Source: Vicugna pacos
Lineage: Eukaryota > Chordata > Mammalia > Artiodactyla > Camelidae
Assembly (NCBI RefSeq): GCF_048564905.1
Contig: NC_132992.1
Coordinates: forward strand, 31,606,501 to 31,670,500
Reading direction: 5' to 3'
DNA: 64,000 bases
Part shown: one piece after another, positions 45,143-56,520 of the stretch
Layout: every line of letters starts with the position of its first letter
How positions within the stretch are numbered: the stretch's first letter is position 1
Made by a program: the position numbers and the translations under genes
Notes under the pieces: generated by a model
Told to the model about the DNA's origin: nothing
Seen by the model: only the letters and a program-made list of their open reading frames with translations
The model's database searches: none

Positions 45143-45602
45143 ATGAACTCTCCTCCAGGCTTAGTGACTGTGGTGCTCTTAATGCTTGGTAAGTAAAATG
45201 CCTCTAAAAATGTGTTTTCTTTCTTCTGTTTCATCAGGAAAATCTTTAACTGTAATTTTATCTGAGAGCTTTATACCCAAGGGGAAATGAACTATTTTAT
45301 CCTTGCCCAGGACGAACCCGTGGAGACTCAGTGATGCAGACGGAAGGCCCAGTGACCCTTTCAGAATCAGCTGCCCTGACTATCAACTGCAATTATTCAA
45401 CCACGGGATACCCCACTCTTTTCTGGTACATCCAGTACCCCGGAGAAGGTCCACAGCTCCTCCTGAAAACCTCAAAGGACAAGGAGAAGGTACTCAAGAA
45501 AGGTTTTGAAGCCACGTACCACAGAGAACCAAATTCCTTCCACTTGGAGAAAGCCTCAGTCCAAGGGGCAGACTCGGCTGTGTACTACTGTGCTCTGAGT
45601 GA
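45143..45602 (+). CDS. TRAV9: T-cell receptor alpha V segment, TRAV9 subgroup, copy 2
   Basis: Germline V segment. Leader exon 45143-45188 (MNSPPGLVTVVLLML), intron 45189-45310, V exon 45311-45602. It reads [20 protein letters not shown], first Cys [14 protein letters not shown], Trp in [42 protein letters not shown]. No stop or frameshift was seen. Compared with copy 1 the CDR1 region is identical, and changes gather in CDR2 and early FR3 (KTSKDKEKVLK against [11 protein letters not shown]). The CRE-like site upstream is TGACCTCA at 45086-45093. Confidence 0.95.
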
Positions 45603-45641
45603 CACAGTGACAGGAGCTGCAGGGGGAGCTGAGCACAAACT
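45603..45641 (+). other. TRAV9 copy 2 recombination signal (23-RSS)
   Basis: Heptamer CACAGTG (45603-45609), 23-bp spacer, nonamer GCACAAACT (45633-45641), same as copy 1. Confidence 0.92.
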
Positions 45642-46734
45642 CTGAGCAGCAGGCGGGGCCTGGGTGCTGAGTGTCTCTGACTGTTTGATCCTCTCTGGTT
45701 CCAGCACAGTCTGTGGTGGTTTGTCCCTCAGTCTCCAGGTGACAGATAGATCACACGGATGGTTACAGCATAAGAAGAGGAAGTAACCCTCCCCCTTACC
45801 CAACTCTTCATAAGTGAAATTCTAAACAGTCTGACTCCAATAGTCCCTCATCTAGGGCGAACTTAATTTCAAGATAGACCCGCATAAACAGTGAAGCAGT
45901 CCTTTGCACATCCTTGCGAAGTCCTGCTCCCACACGTTGTTCCAGGTCACCCTGGTGGGTACTGCTGTGTCTCATAATACTTATACAGAGCCAGGTTGTG
46001 CCAGAGAAGGTGTCATCTGCATAACGTCTCCCTGACAGAGTCCGGGAGGGCTGGTGCTGGGTGAGTATAGCCTTCAAAACTGTTGCTCCTAATAGAGAGA
46101 GAAGTGGAGAGAGAGGAAAAGAATCTCATGTTTAACCAAACAATGGAAAGAGAGGACAGGGATTTTTATTCACATTTATCTCTTTATCCCTCTGAAACTC
46201 TATTAAAAATGTAGTAAAGAAATCGGAAAGTTCATAACCTGCAAACACAAAGAGAACAGAAAAGGAGATAACGGCAGGCAGGGATGTGAACCAAATGTCA
46301 GTGGGTGCGAAGCTTGAGGAAGAATGACAACTTGCCTTACAGACTAGACAAAGAAGGAACCTAAGCCTAGTGTGAGAAGCGTCGCAGTGTGTGCTGACAC
46401 TTGTGAAAGTTTGAAGGAAACAAGCACCAATTATTTTTGAGTAATTGAGAAACGTGCCGTTGCCCTCATGGGTGCACGTGCGTGTGTCACGGGCACTGAC
46501 GGAGGGCGCTGAAATAGGAGGACCGAGTGAGATTATTTATAATTTAAGAGCACCTATATTCTCACAACTCTTTCTAAATAGCAATGATTACTTTCTAAAC
46601 CCAGCAAAAAGTGGAAGCTGTTTTCGATGAATTGATGACAAACAGCACATAAAAAATTCTCTCAGACCTTATGTATGACTAAGCTTTTTGACTTTTACTT
46701 ATCAGTTAGCCTTTCTCTTCTTAAAAATGTTTAA
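45642..46734. other. 3' flank of TRAV9 copy 2
   Basis: First part and the stretch from 46160 align with the TRAV9 copy 1 flank. No gene was seen. Confidence 0.5.
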
Positions 46735-47215
46735 ATTTTTTTACTTCCTCCCTCTAACACTTTGCAACCACTGATCTTTTTACTGTCTTTATAGTTTTTC
46801 TTTCTCCGGAATGTAATATAGTTGGAATCATATGGCATGTATCCTTTTCAGAATTGTCTTGTTCACTTAAAAATATACATTTAGGGTTCTTCCATGTCTT
46901 TTCATGGCTTGATAGCTCATTTCCTTTTAGCACCTAATAATGTTCCATTGTTTGGATGTGTCACTGTTTATCCTTTAGCTGCTTCCAAGTTTTAACAAAT
47001 ATGAATAAAGTTGCTATAAATATTTGCGTGAATGCTTTTGTGTAGACATAAGTTTTCAGCTTATTTGATTATGTAAACACCAACGATTATGACCTCTAGA
47101 TTTTATGGTAAGAGTGTATTTAGTTGGGTAAGAAAGTGCTACACATGTACCATTTTGCATTCCCATCAGCCACAAATGAGATTTCCTGTTGCTTCACATC
47201 CTTGCCAGTGTTAAA
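46735..47215 (-). mobile_element. Antisense L1-type 3' fragment
   Basis: Duplicate of 32140-32665 ('actgatctttttactgtctt', 'tttcatggcttgatagctca'). Confidence 0.7.
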
Positions 47216-47624
47216 ATAAAAAACAAACAGAGCAGCCTCGAAAGTTCCCTGAGCAGACAAAACCGCTGGACATCGTAAGCAAAACTTGAAGTATTTCCCA
47301 AGCTTGATATGAGGTAAACAGTGATCAATTCCGTATCATTTAAGAAAATTCTAATATTAGAACCAATTACTTTGAAGAATAAGCTGTCACTGCATCCTGT
47401 TTATAGAAGCTGCTTTATAGCCACATACCCCGGAGCCACATTCCACGTTTTGATTTGAGTGTCCCGGTTCAAGAACTTTTCGGTGTGTGTGCAATAGCCT
47501 GTTATTAGCTATCACTTTGGTGATTCACTGGTTTTACTTGGGCTAATTCTGAACTTTTGACACCAGCATTTGCTGTTGCTAGTGTTTTAGATTTTGGCCA
47601 TTCTACTGGGGGTGCAGTGATACC
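47216..47624. other. Intergenic, nothing recognised
   Basis: Duplicate of about 32666-33134. No gene was seen. Confidence 0.45.
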
Positions 47625-48810
47625 TCATTTTTAAAAATACAGTTTCGTTGTATTGTGTAAAGAACACTTGACACGAGATACACCCTCCTAACAACATTTT
47701 AAGTGTACAGTACAATATTGTTGGCTATAGGTACAGTGTTGCACAGCAGATCTCTAGAGCTTTCGTCTTGCTTAAATGAGTCAGTGCCCGTTAATTAGTA
47801 ACCCTTTATTACCCACTCCCCACAACCCATGGAAACCTCCATTCTACTCTTTGATTCTGTGAATTTAACTATTTTAAATATCTCATTTTCTTGAGCCATG
47901 TTGTTGGATATTTAAGTTGTTTCCACATCTTGGCTATTGTGAACAGTGCTACAGTAAGTATAAGAGTGTTAATGATCTCTTTGAGATCCTGATTTCAATT
48001 CTTCGGATAAATATCCAGGAGTGAGATGACTAGAACACATGGTAGTTCTATTTTAAATGATTTGAAGAACCTGTATACTGTTTTCCACAGCAGCTATACC
48101 ATTTAGCATTCCCACTAACAGTGTGCAAAGGTTTTGATCTCTCCACATGCTTGACAGCACTTTTTGTCTTTTGTGTTTTTGGTAATAGCCATCAAAAATC
48201 TTTTGAGGTATAAAACATGGATGATACTAAAATGTATTGTAAATGTACTGGTGATACATTGAGAATAATCATTACAAAGAAGTAGAAATTACACATATTT
48301 AAAGTATGTGCTTTTTTCTGCCATCTTTGTTATGGCCAGTACCAACATTTTAAAAATTAAAATATTTAATGCAACGCTCCATTTTCATATGATTTCATGA
48401 CCGTGAGGTGATATCTCATTGTGGCTTTGATTTGCATGTCCCTCACTAGTAACACTGAGCATTTCCCCACATACTTATTGGCCATTTGTATGTCTTCTTT
48501 GGAGAAATGTTTATTCTAATCTTTAGCCCATTTTAAAAATCACTTTATTAGTTTTGTCTTGTTTTTTACTACTACTTATTTGTAGGAAGTCCTTATATAT
48601 TTTGGATGTTAACCCCTTATCATATATGTGATTTGCAAACATTTTCTTACATTCCATGGGTTGCTTTCAGGCTGTTGATCATTTCTTTGCTGTGCAGAAA
48701 CTCTTTAGTTTGATGCAGTTTCACTCGTTAGTTTTTGCTTTTGTTCCCTGTGATTTTGGTGTCATGTCCGTGATGACTGCTAAAATCAATACCAAGACTT
48801 TCCTTCTATA
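47625..48810 (-). mobile_element. Antisense L1 piece
   Basis: Same element as 33135-33945 plus 34181-34345, here uninterrupted and continuing further ('ttggatgttaaccccttatc', 'ctttgctgtgcagaaactct'). It is the intact reference for the rearranged copy near 34345. T-rich sequence to about 48960 may be more of the same element, rearranged. Confidence 0.8.
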
Positions 48811-49324
48811 TTTTCTTTTCAACAGTTTTTGTTGATTTTTTCTATTGTTTTGCTATTTTCTGCTCTAATCTTTGTTATTTCCTTCCTTTTGAATTTACTT
48901 TGTTCTTTGTCTAGTTCCTGAAGAGGTTAAATCAGGTTGTTTATTGGAGATCTTTTGTTAGTATAATTAAACCTCCCTGCACAATTCCTAGGGGACTACT
49001 GAATACAAAGGTAGAGCTTTATTTAGGAAACAATGGAAATAAAAGATAGATTGTTAAAATGTTTAAGATGTTTTATGTGTATGAGTCTGACTCCAGATTG
49101 CTTTTTGTAGTATATTTCATTTAATAGAATATTAAAATTGACACTCTTAGTAAATAAATGTGAAGTTCATTAGTAAGACAGTTGATCCTTCTTTGATATA
49201 ACTTTTCACTAATTTCTTGTGCACAGAATGTTTATATACAATTTAGATGGTGAGGATTTCCCACATTATTTTAATGTCTTTAGGGGAATTAGAAATGTGC
49301 ATTTATAAGCAGTTCATAAAATAT

Positions 49325-50850
49325 TCTAAATTGTAAAAGAATGGAGATTTGAGGGACCACTGATAAAAATGTTATTTTTTATTAACACTTGGCTTCTTTA
49401 TTCTCTGCTATAGCAAAGTGTGAAATTTCCTTAATTTTAGTTTTATCATTTTCTGTAAATCTTACTTTCTTCTAGGTGTTTCATCTCTGCCAGTTTTCCT
49501 TTTGTATTTCTGTTTTCTTTTCTGTCTGAACATTAATTTTTAACCTCTGTTTTTCTGCATTTTTATATTTTAGATCTCACTTTTGTAGGCATTAACTTAG
49601 TTCACTACTTGGTGTTCTCTTGGACTTTTCTTAGATTGTGCCTTCAGCAGATTTGACATTTTTGGGGGTGTGCTGGGTTTGGCAGGTGAGAGAGGGGGCT
49701 TTAGTCTTTGCACACAGGGGCATCAGGAACATGCCATCTTTCCTGGGAAGATGCTCAGTTTTCCTGGTTGTTTTCTGTTAGGTTAGTCTCTTAAGCTGTA
49801 CTTAGCAAGATGTTTTATTCTGATTGGATCAATTAGTCCCTACTGATATATGTTTTGATTACTGATATACTTGAGCTAATTTCTAATATTTTGGTTTTGC
49901 TCCACATGCTCTTGTTTTTTCTTTACTTTTCTAGTCTGTCTTCTGTTGCATTAATAAAATTTTCTGTTCTTTATTGATTTAGAAAATGTAAAGTTTCTGT
50001 TCTTATGACAAGTGTCTTGAAATGATATATGCGTATGTGTATTTTTTCTATGCCTAATTTTAGTTTTTCCCTCTTGCATATACAACTCTTCCTTGGGTGT
50101 AATTTTTCTCTTTCTGCTTGATTATATTTAAAATTACCTCAGTGGCTGATTAACGTACACTACATGCCAGCTATGCATGTAGACAGTAATGTCTGAGAGA
50201 ATTTACCAAATGAGTTGATAAACCAGAGTTCTACAGCATATTAAGAAAAATAATAAGAAAGAAAACCATTCAACAAAGTCCTCAGAACGTGAATTCACTC
50301 CATTCTTCCTCAGACCCTTTGTCCCTAATTGTCCTTCTGTTTGAAGTGATTTTTCCCTACTAACCTCATTGCTCATTCCTTTATTTCTTCCTAGTCTCTG
50401 CTCCTAGAGAAACATGTGCACTTGTGAATAAAGAGGAAGGCTCAAAATGGGTTATTGTAGTGTTGCATTTCATAGATTAAAAACCCCAACAGCTTAGCTG
50501 TTTATCAACAGAAGAATGGATGTATAAATGGTAGTCTAACCATATGTGGGACATACTGGTTCAGAAGGGCGTATGGTATAATAAGACCTACAAGATTTAT
50601 CATTGAGTTTACAAAACAAGTTACGGAAAGGTTTGCCCAAAATGTGTATTTGTATCATAATGAAATATAAATAAAATGCTACATGTTTTTTTGTTTATTC
50701 AAATCTACAGAAAACCACCTGGAAGCATCAACTCCGAATTGATCAAGATGTGGAGAGAACCAGGGTAATAAGTCATGAAAGGATCAGAATAGCCAGTGGG
50801 AGTCAAAGGAGAGTTTAATCTCTACAATGTTTTATTACTTTTAATCATTC
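49325..50850. other. Segment present only in TRAV22 unit copy 2
   Basis: T-rich sequence between points that adjoin in copy 1 (near 9240-9290). The right part (about 50480-50660) looks like an old L1 3' region ('gaagaatggatgtataaatg'). The rest was not identified. Either inserted here or deleted from copy 1. Confidence 0.45.
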
Positions 50851-52687
50851 ATATATTCATGAATCCTTCCTATTGTTAAAGTTAATTAAAAGTAATAAAA
50901 ATCCATCCTTACAGTTTATGCATACTCTTTTCTGTTCTTCTCTTCAAAAAAGAAGGAAGAAGAAAAAAACTATCTTGTTCATAAGATTTTATTCAACCAT
51001 CCCATGTGTAAGTATTTCTCTCTCCTTTGGGATCATAAAGCATTTAGTTTTCATTCTGTTTAGGATCCTATGCTTTGACTCTATTATAGTTACATATATA
51101 CATATACATATATATATGTCTTCCCCAGTAGACTAAAAACTAGCATGTTATCCTCTTTTATCTATTCTTGAGACCTGGTAAATTACCTTATTTACACCAC
51201 AATTTCAATAAATATTATTGATTTATTTTGAACTGAAGTAAAATAAGTAGCACAAAATGAGATTTATCGAATTATTTTAGGGTATTAACTTCCATGAGAC
51301 AACATTTTAAAAATAGGATTTGGTTTATTTTTAATCTTCATTCAATCTAGGCAGTTACTTAGTTTTCTGACCATCTTCATTTCCTTCATCAGGAAGCATG
51401 GAGTGATTGGGGCTGGGGACAAGTGACTGCTGAGTAAATTGGTCTGAAGGGGACTTTGTTGATGGTTCCTGTCCACCAGGGGGCACTGTAGGCTTTACAA
51501 GAAGTGAAGACTCTTCCTGATGGTCCCAGAAGGTTGAACAGTTAAGACAGGAGACCAGAGAGCTGGGGAGCAGGCAAATTACAGATAGCAAAGGTGGGGA
51601 GAGGGGAACAGCGTTTGTATGAAGTTCATCTCGGGTTTCAGCTCTGCCATTCCACACAAACTTCAGAAATCTGGAGCCCATACATCCATAAATCACTGTG
51701 AGGATGATTCTCTGAGCAGAGGTAGAGGAACACGGATATTACTGTGCATTGTGAGCACGGAAGCACAACAGAAAACCTCTCCATTCCCTGTTTTCACTTT
51801 TTAAATTTTTATAACTAAATCCCCCAAACACTGACCCAGAAATTATTCCAATACCCCAGACAGCCTACCTTTTCATATATTTCGCTGAGAGTAGAAGGAA
51901 CAAGAATACAAAGAAGAAAAAATAAGGAAAAAAATAGAAGGAAAGGAGGAACACAATATTGAATTTGACCAGAAAAATGTGGCCAGAAGAATTCTAACCA
52001 GATCATAATGAGCTGTGTGAGTCAGCAGGGTGCCAAGGACTGAACAGTAGGAGAGGAGGGGTGGGAAGTAAGTCAGAGTGGACATCATACACATATCCTA
52101 TTTTTCACCAACTAAATTCTTTTTGGAATCATTTCTGTGCAAACAGTGACTGTATAATTTGGTTTCTAGAACTCTCCTAATTTCAAGAAATTGTGTTGAC
52201 TTATGCAATTAACAGTGCATGAATCAGATAGTTTTCTTTGATTAGAATTTTCATATAATTGAATTATCAAAATGTCTGCCAAACTATGCAATTTGAGAAA
52301 TGGGGTCACTCTTCCCTATGGCTCCTCAAGGTTCTACATAACCCTTCAAGACATGATTCTTCTTGAAATGTCATCTACTTTTCCTCACATGCTGTCTTAC
52401 AAACTTCTCTTGCATGTATTCTTTTAAGAAAAAACACTTAAACTTTACACATTGGAAATATTGCTCCTGACTCTGTGCACTGTTTGCAGCTACAGTTTTG
52501 GAGAGGTTATTGTGCATTCTCACTGTGCTGCTGTGGGCGGGGTTTCCTGTTAAGCACATGTCAGAGCTCAGATGAGACTGGTTCTCAGTGATTCTGGTGG
52601 AACACAGTGTAAGAAAATTTCTAGGGACCCAAAACTCTACCCCCTCCAGAGTAGGGGCAAAGGCACCCAGCAGCAGGGCAAGGAGCC
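50851..52687. other. Upstream region of TRAV22 copy 2
   Basis: Matches 9270-9540, 9830-10904 and 11410-11841. It contains the CTCF site and an unexplained 113-codon antisense frame (51355-51696). Near 52535-52553 a GC box (GGGCGGGG) abuts an ETS-like TTTCCTGTTAA about 150 bp before the ATG, a plausible proximal promoter. Confidence 0.5.
51473..51486 (+). promoter_or_regulatory. CTCF motif upstream of TRAV22 copy 2
   Basis: CCACCAGGGGGCAC, perfect match to the core, 1.2 kb before the ATG. Identical to 10135-10148. Confidence 0.7.
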
Positions 52688-53203
52688 ATGAAGAGTCACC
52701 GGGGATCCCTGCTGGGGCTTCTGTGGCTCCAGATTAGCTGTGAGTCGGGCTCATCCCAGTGGCGGGACTGGAGAGTGTTGCACAGCTGACAGTGGAGCGG
52801 GGAAGGAGAGCTGACCCAGAGCTACATCTTCATGGGTGTTTCCTGGGGTGTTTTACAGATCTGGAAATTGCATCAACGACTCCCCAATGGCATTGTATAT
52901 GTTTGTTTTTCTCTTTCCAAGCAGGGGTGAGAGGAGTGAATGTGGAGCAGAGTCCTTCAGCTCTGAGCCTCCAGGAGGGAACCAGCTCTACTCTGAGGTG
53001 CAATTTTTCTACCACAGTGAACAACGTGCAGTGGTTCCGACAGAATCCTGGGGGCGGCCTCATCAGTCTGTTTTATATAACTTCGGGGATGAAGCAGAAC
53101 GGAAGGCTGAACTCCACACTGAATTCAAAGGAACGGTATAGTACCCTTCACATCACAGCCTCCCAGCTGGAAGACTCAGCCGCCTACCTCTGTGCAGCGG
53201 AGG
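52688..53203 (+). CDS. TRAV22: T-cell receptor alpha V segment, TRAV22 subgroup, copy 2
   Basis: Germline V segment. Leader exon 52688-52739 (MKSHRGSLLGLLWLQIS), intron 52740-52924 with GTGAGT donor and GCAG acceptor, V exon 52925-53203. It reads VRGVNVEQSPSALSLQEG, first Cys STLRCNFS, CDR1 region TTVNN, Trp in VQWFRQNPGGG, LFYITSGMKQNGRL, SAAYLCAAE. No stop or frameshift was seen. From ISLFY onward it is almost identical to copy 1; differences are in the leader and the CDR1 region (STTVNNVQ against SNPVNYVQ). The intron itself is open in this frame, which gives a misleadingly long frame from 52759. Confidence 0.93.
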
Positions 53204-53242
53204 CACAGTGCTGCCAGGTGGTGTGCAGCCTGCACCCAAACT
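53204..53242 (+). other. TRAV22 copy 2 recombination signal (23-RSS)
   Basis: Heptamer CACAGTG (53204-53210), 23-bp spacer, nonamer ACCCAAACT (53234-53242), as in copy 1. Confidence 0.9.
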
Positions 53243-53297
53243 GCAGCTGGGCTGCAGCACCGCCCCTCCGTGGGTGGGCATGTGCCCCCTCAGTAGC

Positions 53298-54589
53298 TTC
53301 TGCACCCCTTGGGGGCGTTCAGATTCATAATCCAGCACTTTTTCCCTCCTAAAATTAAATCCCTTAGGTGTGTCATTTCCCTTGATTTTTGTTTTTGTTC
53401 TCGCCGTTTTCCTTCCCAGAAGTCCCTTTGCAGGTATAAAGCTCTAATATAGAGCCACTGTCGCAACTGATAAAGATGCCAATATTCTGTCTTGTTAAAA
53501 CAATCCACTGCTCTAGGCAGGTAACATATAAATTACACATAAATTGCTCTGATGGAAAAGGCTTGAAAAAATATATGGTGGTCAACAAATACAAAGATCT
53601 GACTCAGATTTTCTTTTAACTGCACGTGGCTCTACTTCAAGGAAAAGGGAAGAGAGCGTGTATAATGTTTTTCAAAGTTTATATTCAGCTTTTTCATCCC
53701 CAGGAAAAACAAACATAATAAATTAACTTTTGACCATCAGGCTTGTGACATACATGATCAATCTCAGTACTGAGAAGACCCTGTAAGTAGGTACCTGCTC
53801 TCCTTTGATGCACGAATGAAGTGAGGATTGCAGAACATAAGTGGCTTCCCCAAGCTCACATTATTACTAAATTAGTGAAACTGGGGTGACATACTCTGAG
53901 CTTCCTGCTATAGGAAACTCTTCAGAATCATAAAATTCAAATGATTTTAATCGATCAATTTGTTCAATGTGTTTACATACATCACTGACAAAAATACCCA
54001 TTTTCTCATATCTAAATAGCTCTTGTAGGGAAGAGTTCATGGATTTGTATTGTTTCTTTAAAACCCATTGCTCACCTTGAAATTTTGAATGAATCTATTT
54101 CCCATGACTCTAAATTTCATCCACAGTCTGAGGAAAAGAGCAGAAGGCCTCCAGGATTACTCTAAAGGAAAACCTTATCTACTGTAGCCAGAGACAGACT
54201 TCTGACCACCAAACCTGGAGTTTAAACTGGCATGAGGAACAATTACAGTGCAGACTGAATTCCAACCAGCTCTGAATTTTGTGTTAATGAAAGGACGGTG
54301 ATAGGAAGGACAGGACCCTGATAATTAAGGTGAAGACTCAACAGTGGACTCCAGGAAGCTGGGAACAGGACCAGCTTTCTGGGCACGGGAGCTGTGAAGT
54401 TGCTAAAGCCCCACTCTCAAAAAGAACCCTTCCCTTGGTTTAACGCTATGGTATTGCTATCTGGAAAGTCTTAAAAATGTTTTCTTTGTACTTGTGTGTT
54501 ATAAGTGAAGTCCCGTAAATGGATGTACCATGTGTGTGGGCGGAGGAGATCCATGGGGCAGCAGGACACCGGACAGCAACACGAGCAGG
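53298..54589. other. Intergenic, nothing recognised
   Basis: 1.3 kb between the end of the TRAV22 unit and block 3. No gene or named repeat was recognised. Confidence 0.4.
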
Positions 54590-54599
54590 CTATTTCCTT

Positions 54600-55759
54600 A
54601 GCAGACACAGGCAATATTTAGGCTTTCCTAGACTTATTCTCACAGAAGTAATGAGAAAGTTCCTAGAAATACAAGTGAATGGGAAAGGTTTTCTTTTGTT
54701 TATTTGTGTATTTGTTGTTTTGTTTTTTGCAGAGGAAGATAATTCTGGAAACTCACACAACTGGAGAACTTTATTAATATCTTAGGAGAAGAATATTAGA
54801 GTGGACTTTGAAAGAAAAATGGCAGAGTGTGGAATCTGAGCCAGCAATAGCCAAGGAAGCAGGAAGATGCAGCAGACTGGATGTTGCCATATGTGATAGA
54901 TCAAATTCCACTAAGGAGATGAGTCAGTGCTTGCATTTTAGGAAATGCATTTTGATATGAGAGAATGAAATCACTCAAGAATCAGCTTACATGTGGTTGC
55001 CATTTCTGAATCTACAACCTGATGTTTTCACAGAATTTCTACTCAGTCCTTCAGTCCTTTACAGAACATAAGACATAGCATCCAAATAGATTTCTTAAAG
55101 CATGTGAGATTTCTCATTGTGAATCAATGCAATCTATAAGATCAAACTGTTTTCTATGGTTGAAATACTAATAATTCATGGAAATTCTCCCTCTTCTCCT
55201 TTACTATTGAGGTTTGATCCTTTATTTTTGTCACAGTTATCTGAACTGAGGGAAGATTCCACATTTTGACTGCCGGTACTGTCAGTTCCTTTGCAATAGC
55301 AAGTTCTTGGGCAAGGCCAGCTTAGAAGAGCAGAGGCTGATATAACAGACATTTGAAATATTAAATGATCTTCTCTTTCCTTCTGTGATCTTTGGTTTAC
55401 ATATTCTTTTTAGAGAGAGTTTTCCTTCACTACAGATAAATGAGGATGGTGTACTGGCTTAAAAGGGAATCTTTATAGTCTCCTTTTTTTAGAGAGTGAA
55501 TCATGGTGTGTTTCCGATTTCAAACATGTATGCTGGGTCCATTGTTGAGTAACCAGCAACAGCATCTACCTCTGTCCAGCTTCGGAACAACGACTCAGTA
55601 GTGTGCAGAGGTATAAATCCTGATCTCTGCACTACTAATGTGCATTTCCTCTCCAATCTAAGAGATAATTTGATCTATTTGTGCTTTTATGCATCTAGTC
55701 CCTTACAGGCACAGGGCAAGAAAATATTTAACCAGAAAATTCTGTAGTTAGAGTTGTGA
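54600..55759. other. Upstream region of TRAV13 copy 3
   Basis: Aligns with 17212-18306 and 34615-36125. No gene was seen. Confidence 0.5.
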
Positions 55760-55773
55760 CCACCAGATGGCGG
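55760..55773 (+). promoter_or_regulatory. CTCF motif upstream of TRAV13 copy 3
   Basis: CCACCAGATGGCGG, 227 bp before the ATG. Confidence 0.75.
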
Positions 55774-55986
55774 TGCACCCTGGCTGATGCAGAACATGTG
55801 CAGGGTTCATTTCAGTGGATTCTGAATGAATAGGCTTAGGGCAGAAGCAGAGACTTTTTCTTATTGGCTGGGTAGACAATGTGAGAAACCACTGGTTGTT
55901 AGAGAAAAGAAGGGATCACTTGGTAATAGAAGTAGCTCTTCTGGCTGGAGTTTGCAGTTTGCAATTGATCCCAAATGGGAAGAATA

Positions 55987-56481
55987 ATGAAGACACCCAT
56001 CGGAGCTTTAATCATGTTCTTGTGGCTGCAGCTGGACTGTGAGTCAAGGGCTTATGGGAACAGAGGATATTAGGGGACATTCTTTAGAATGGTCTTATTC
56101 TGGTTTCCTCTGGTTACTGTAGAGAAGGAAAAGTAAATTCTCGTGACCTGACAGCCCTTCTCCTTTCTCTGACTTCTTCTTTCTGCACAGGTGTGAGCCG
56201 AGGAGAGAATGTGGAGCAGAGTCCTCCCAGCCTGAGTGTCCAGGAGGGAAACAGCTCTGTTATCACCTGCACTTACACAGACAGTGCCTCAAGCTACTTC
56301 CCTTGGTATAAGCAAGAACCTGGCAAAGGTCTCCGGTTCCTTATAAGCATTCGTTCAAATAAGGTCAAAGAGGAAGACCAAGGACTCACTGTTTTATTGA
56401 ATAAGACGGCCAAACATCTGTCCCTGCACATCACAGCCGCCCAGCCTGGAGACGCAGCTGTCTACTTCTGTGCAGCAAGTG
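55987..56481 (+). CDS. TRAV13: T-cell receptor alpha V segment, TRAV13 subgroup, copy 3
   Basis: Germline V segment. Leader exon 55987-56038 (same protein as copy 1), in-frame ATG also at 55975. Intron 56039-56190 almost identical to copy 1. V exon 56191-56481 reads [19 protein letters not shown], first Cys SVITCTY, CDR1 region TDSASSYF as in copy 1, Trp in [24 protein letters not shown] as in copy 2, AAVYFCAAS. No stop or frameshift was seen within the exon; the frame closes inside the RSS spacer, which has no effect. It is a mosaic: the 5' half resembles copy 1, CDR2 and 3' flank resemble copy 2. Confidence 0.95.
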
Positions 56482-56520
56482 CACATTGCTTCCCAGGCAC
56501 CTGCTAGCTGTACTCAAACC
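56482..56520 (+). other. TRAV13 copy 3 recombination signal (23-RSS), unusual heptamer
   Basis: Heptamer CACATTG (56482-56488), 23-bp spacer, nonamer ACTCAAACC (56512-56520). Confidence 0.9.

Larger units (their letters stand above)
34400..48330 (+). repeat. TRAV13-TRAV14-TRAV9 cassette, block 2
   Basis: Second tandem block. It lacks a TRAV22 gene in front of TRAV13. The TRAV14 to TRAV9 interval is 3.9 kb against 6.5 kb in block 1. It carries its own L1 pieces (34955-35190, 42560-43010), a tandem duplication (43111-43375) and the CpG-rich block (38880-39430). Confidence 0.85.
48965..53297 (+). repeat. TRAV22 duplication unit, copy 2
   Basis: Partner of 8098-12446. It has a segment of about 1.5 kb (49325-50850) that copy 1 lacks, and lacks the three L1 pieces of copy 1. 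Limits approximate. Confidence 0.75.

Noticed and set aside
52759-53352. 197-codon continuous frame as a single-exon gene
   Set aside because: It is the TRAV22 copy 2 intron and 3' flank read through; the GT donor at 52740, acceptor before 52925 and the RSS at 53204 define the real exon.
56482-56520. In-frame stop after TRAV13 copy 3 as a gene defect
   Set aside because: The stop lies in the RSS spacer, which is removed on V-J joining, so it has no effect on the gene.
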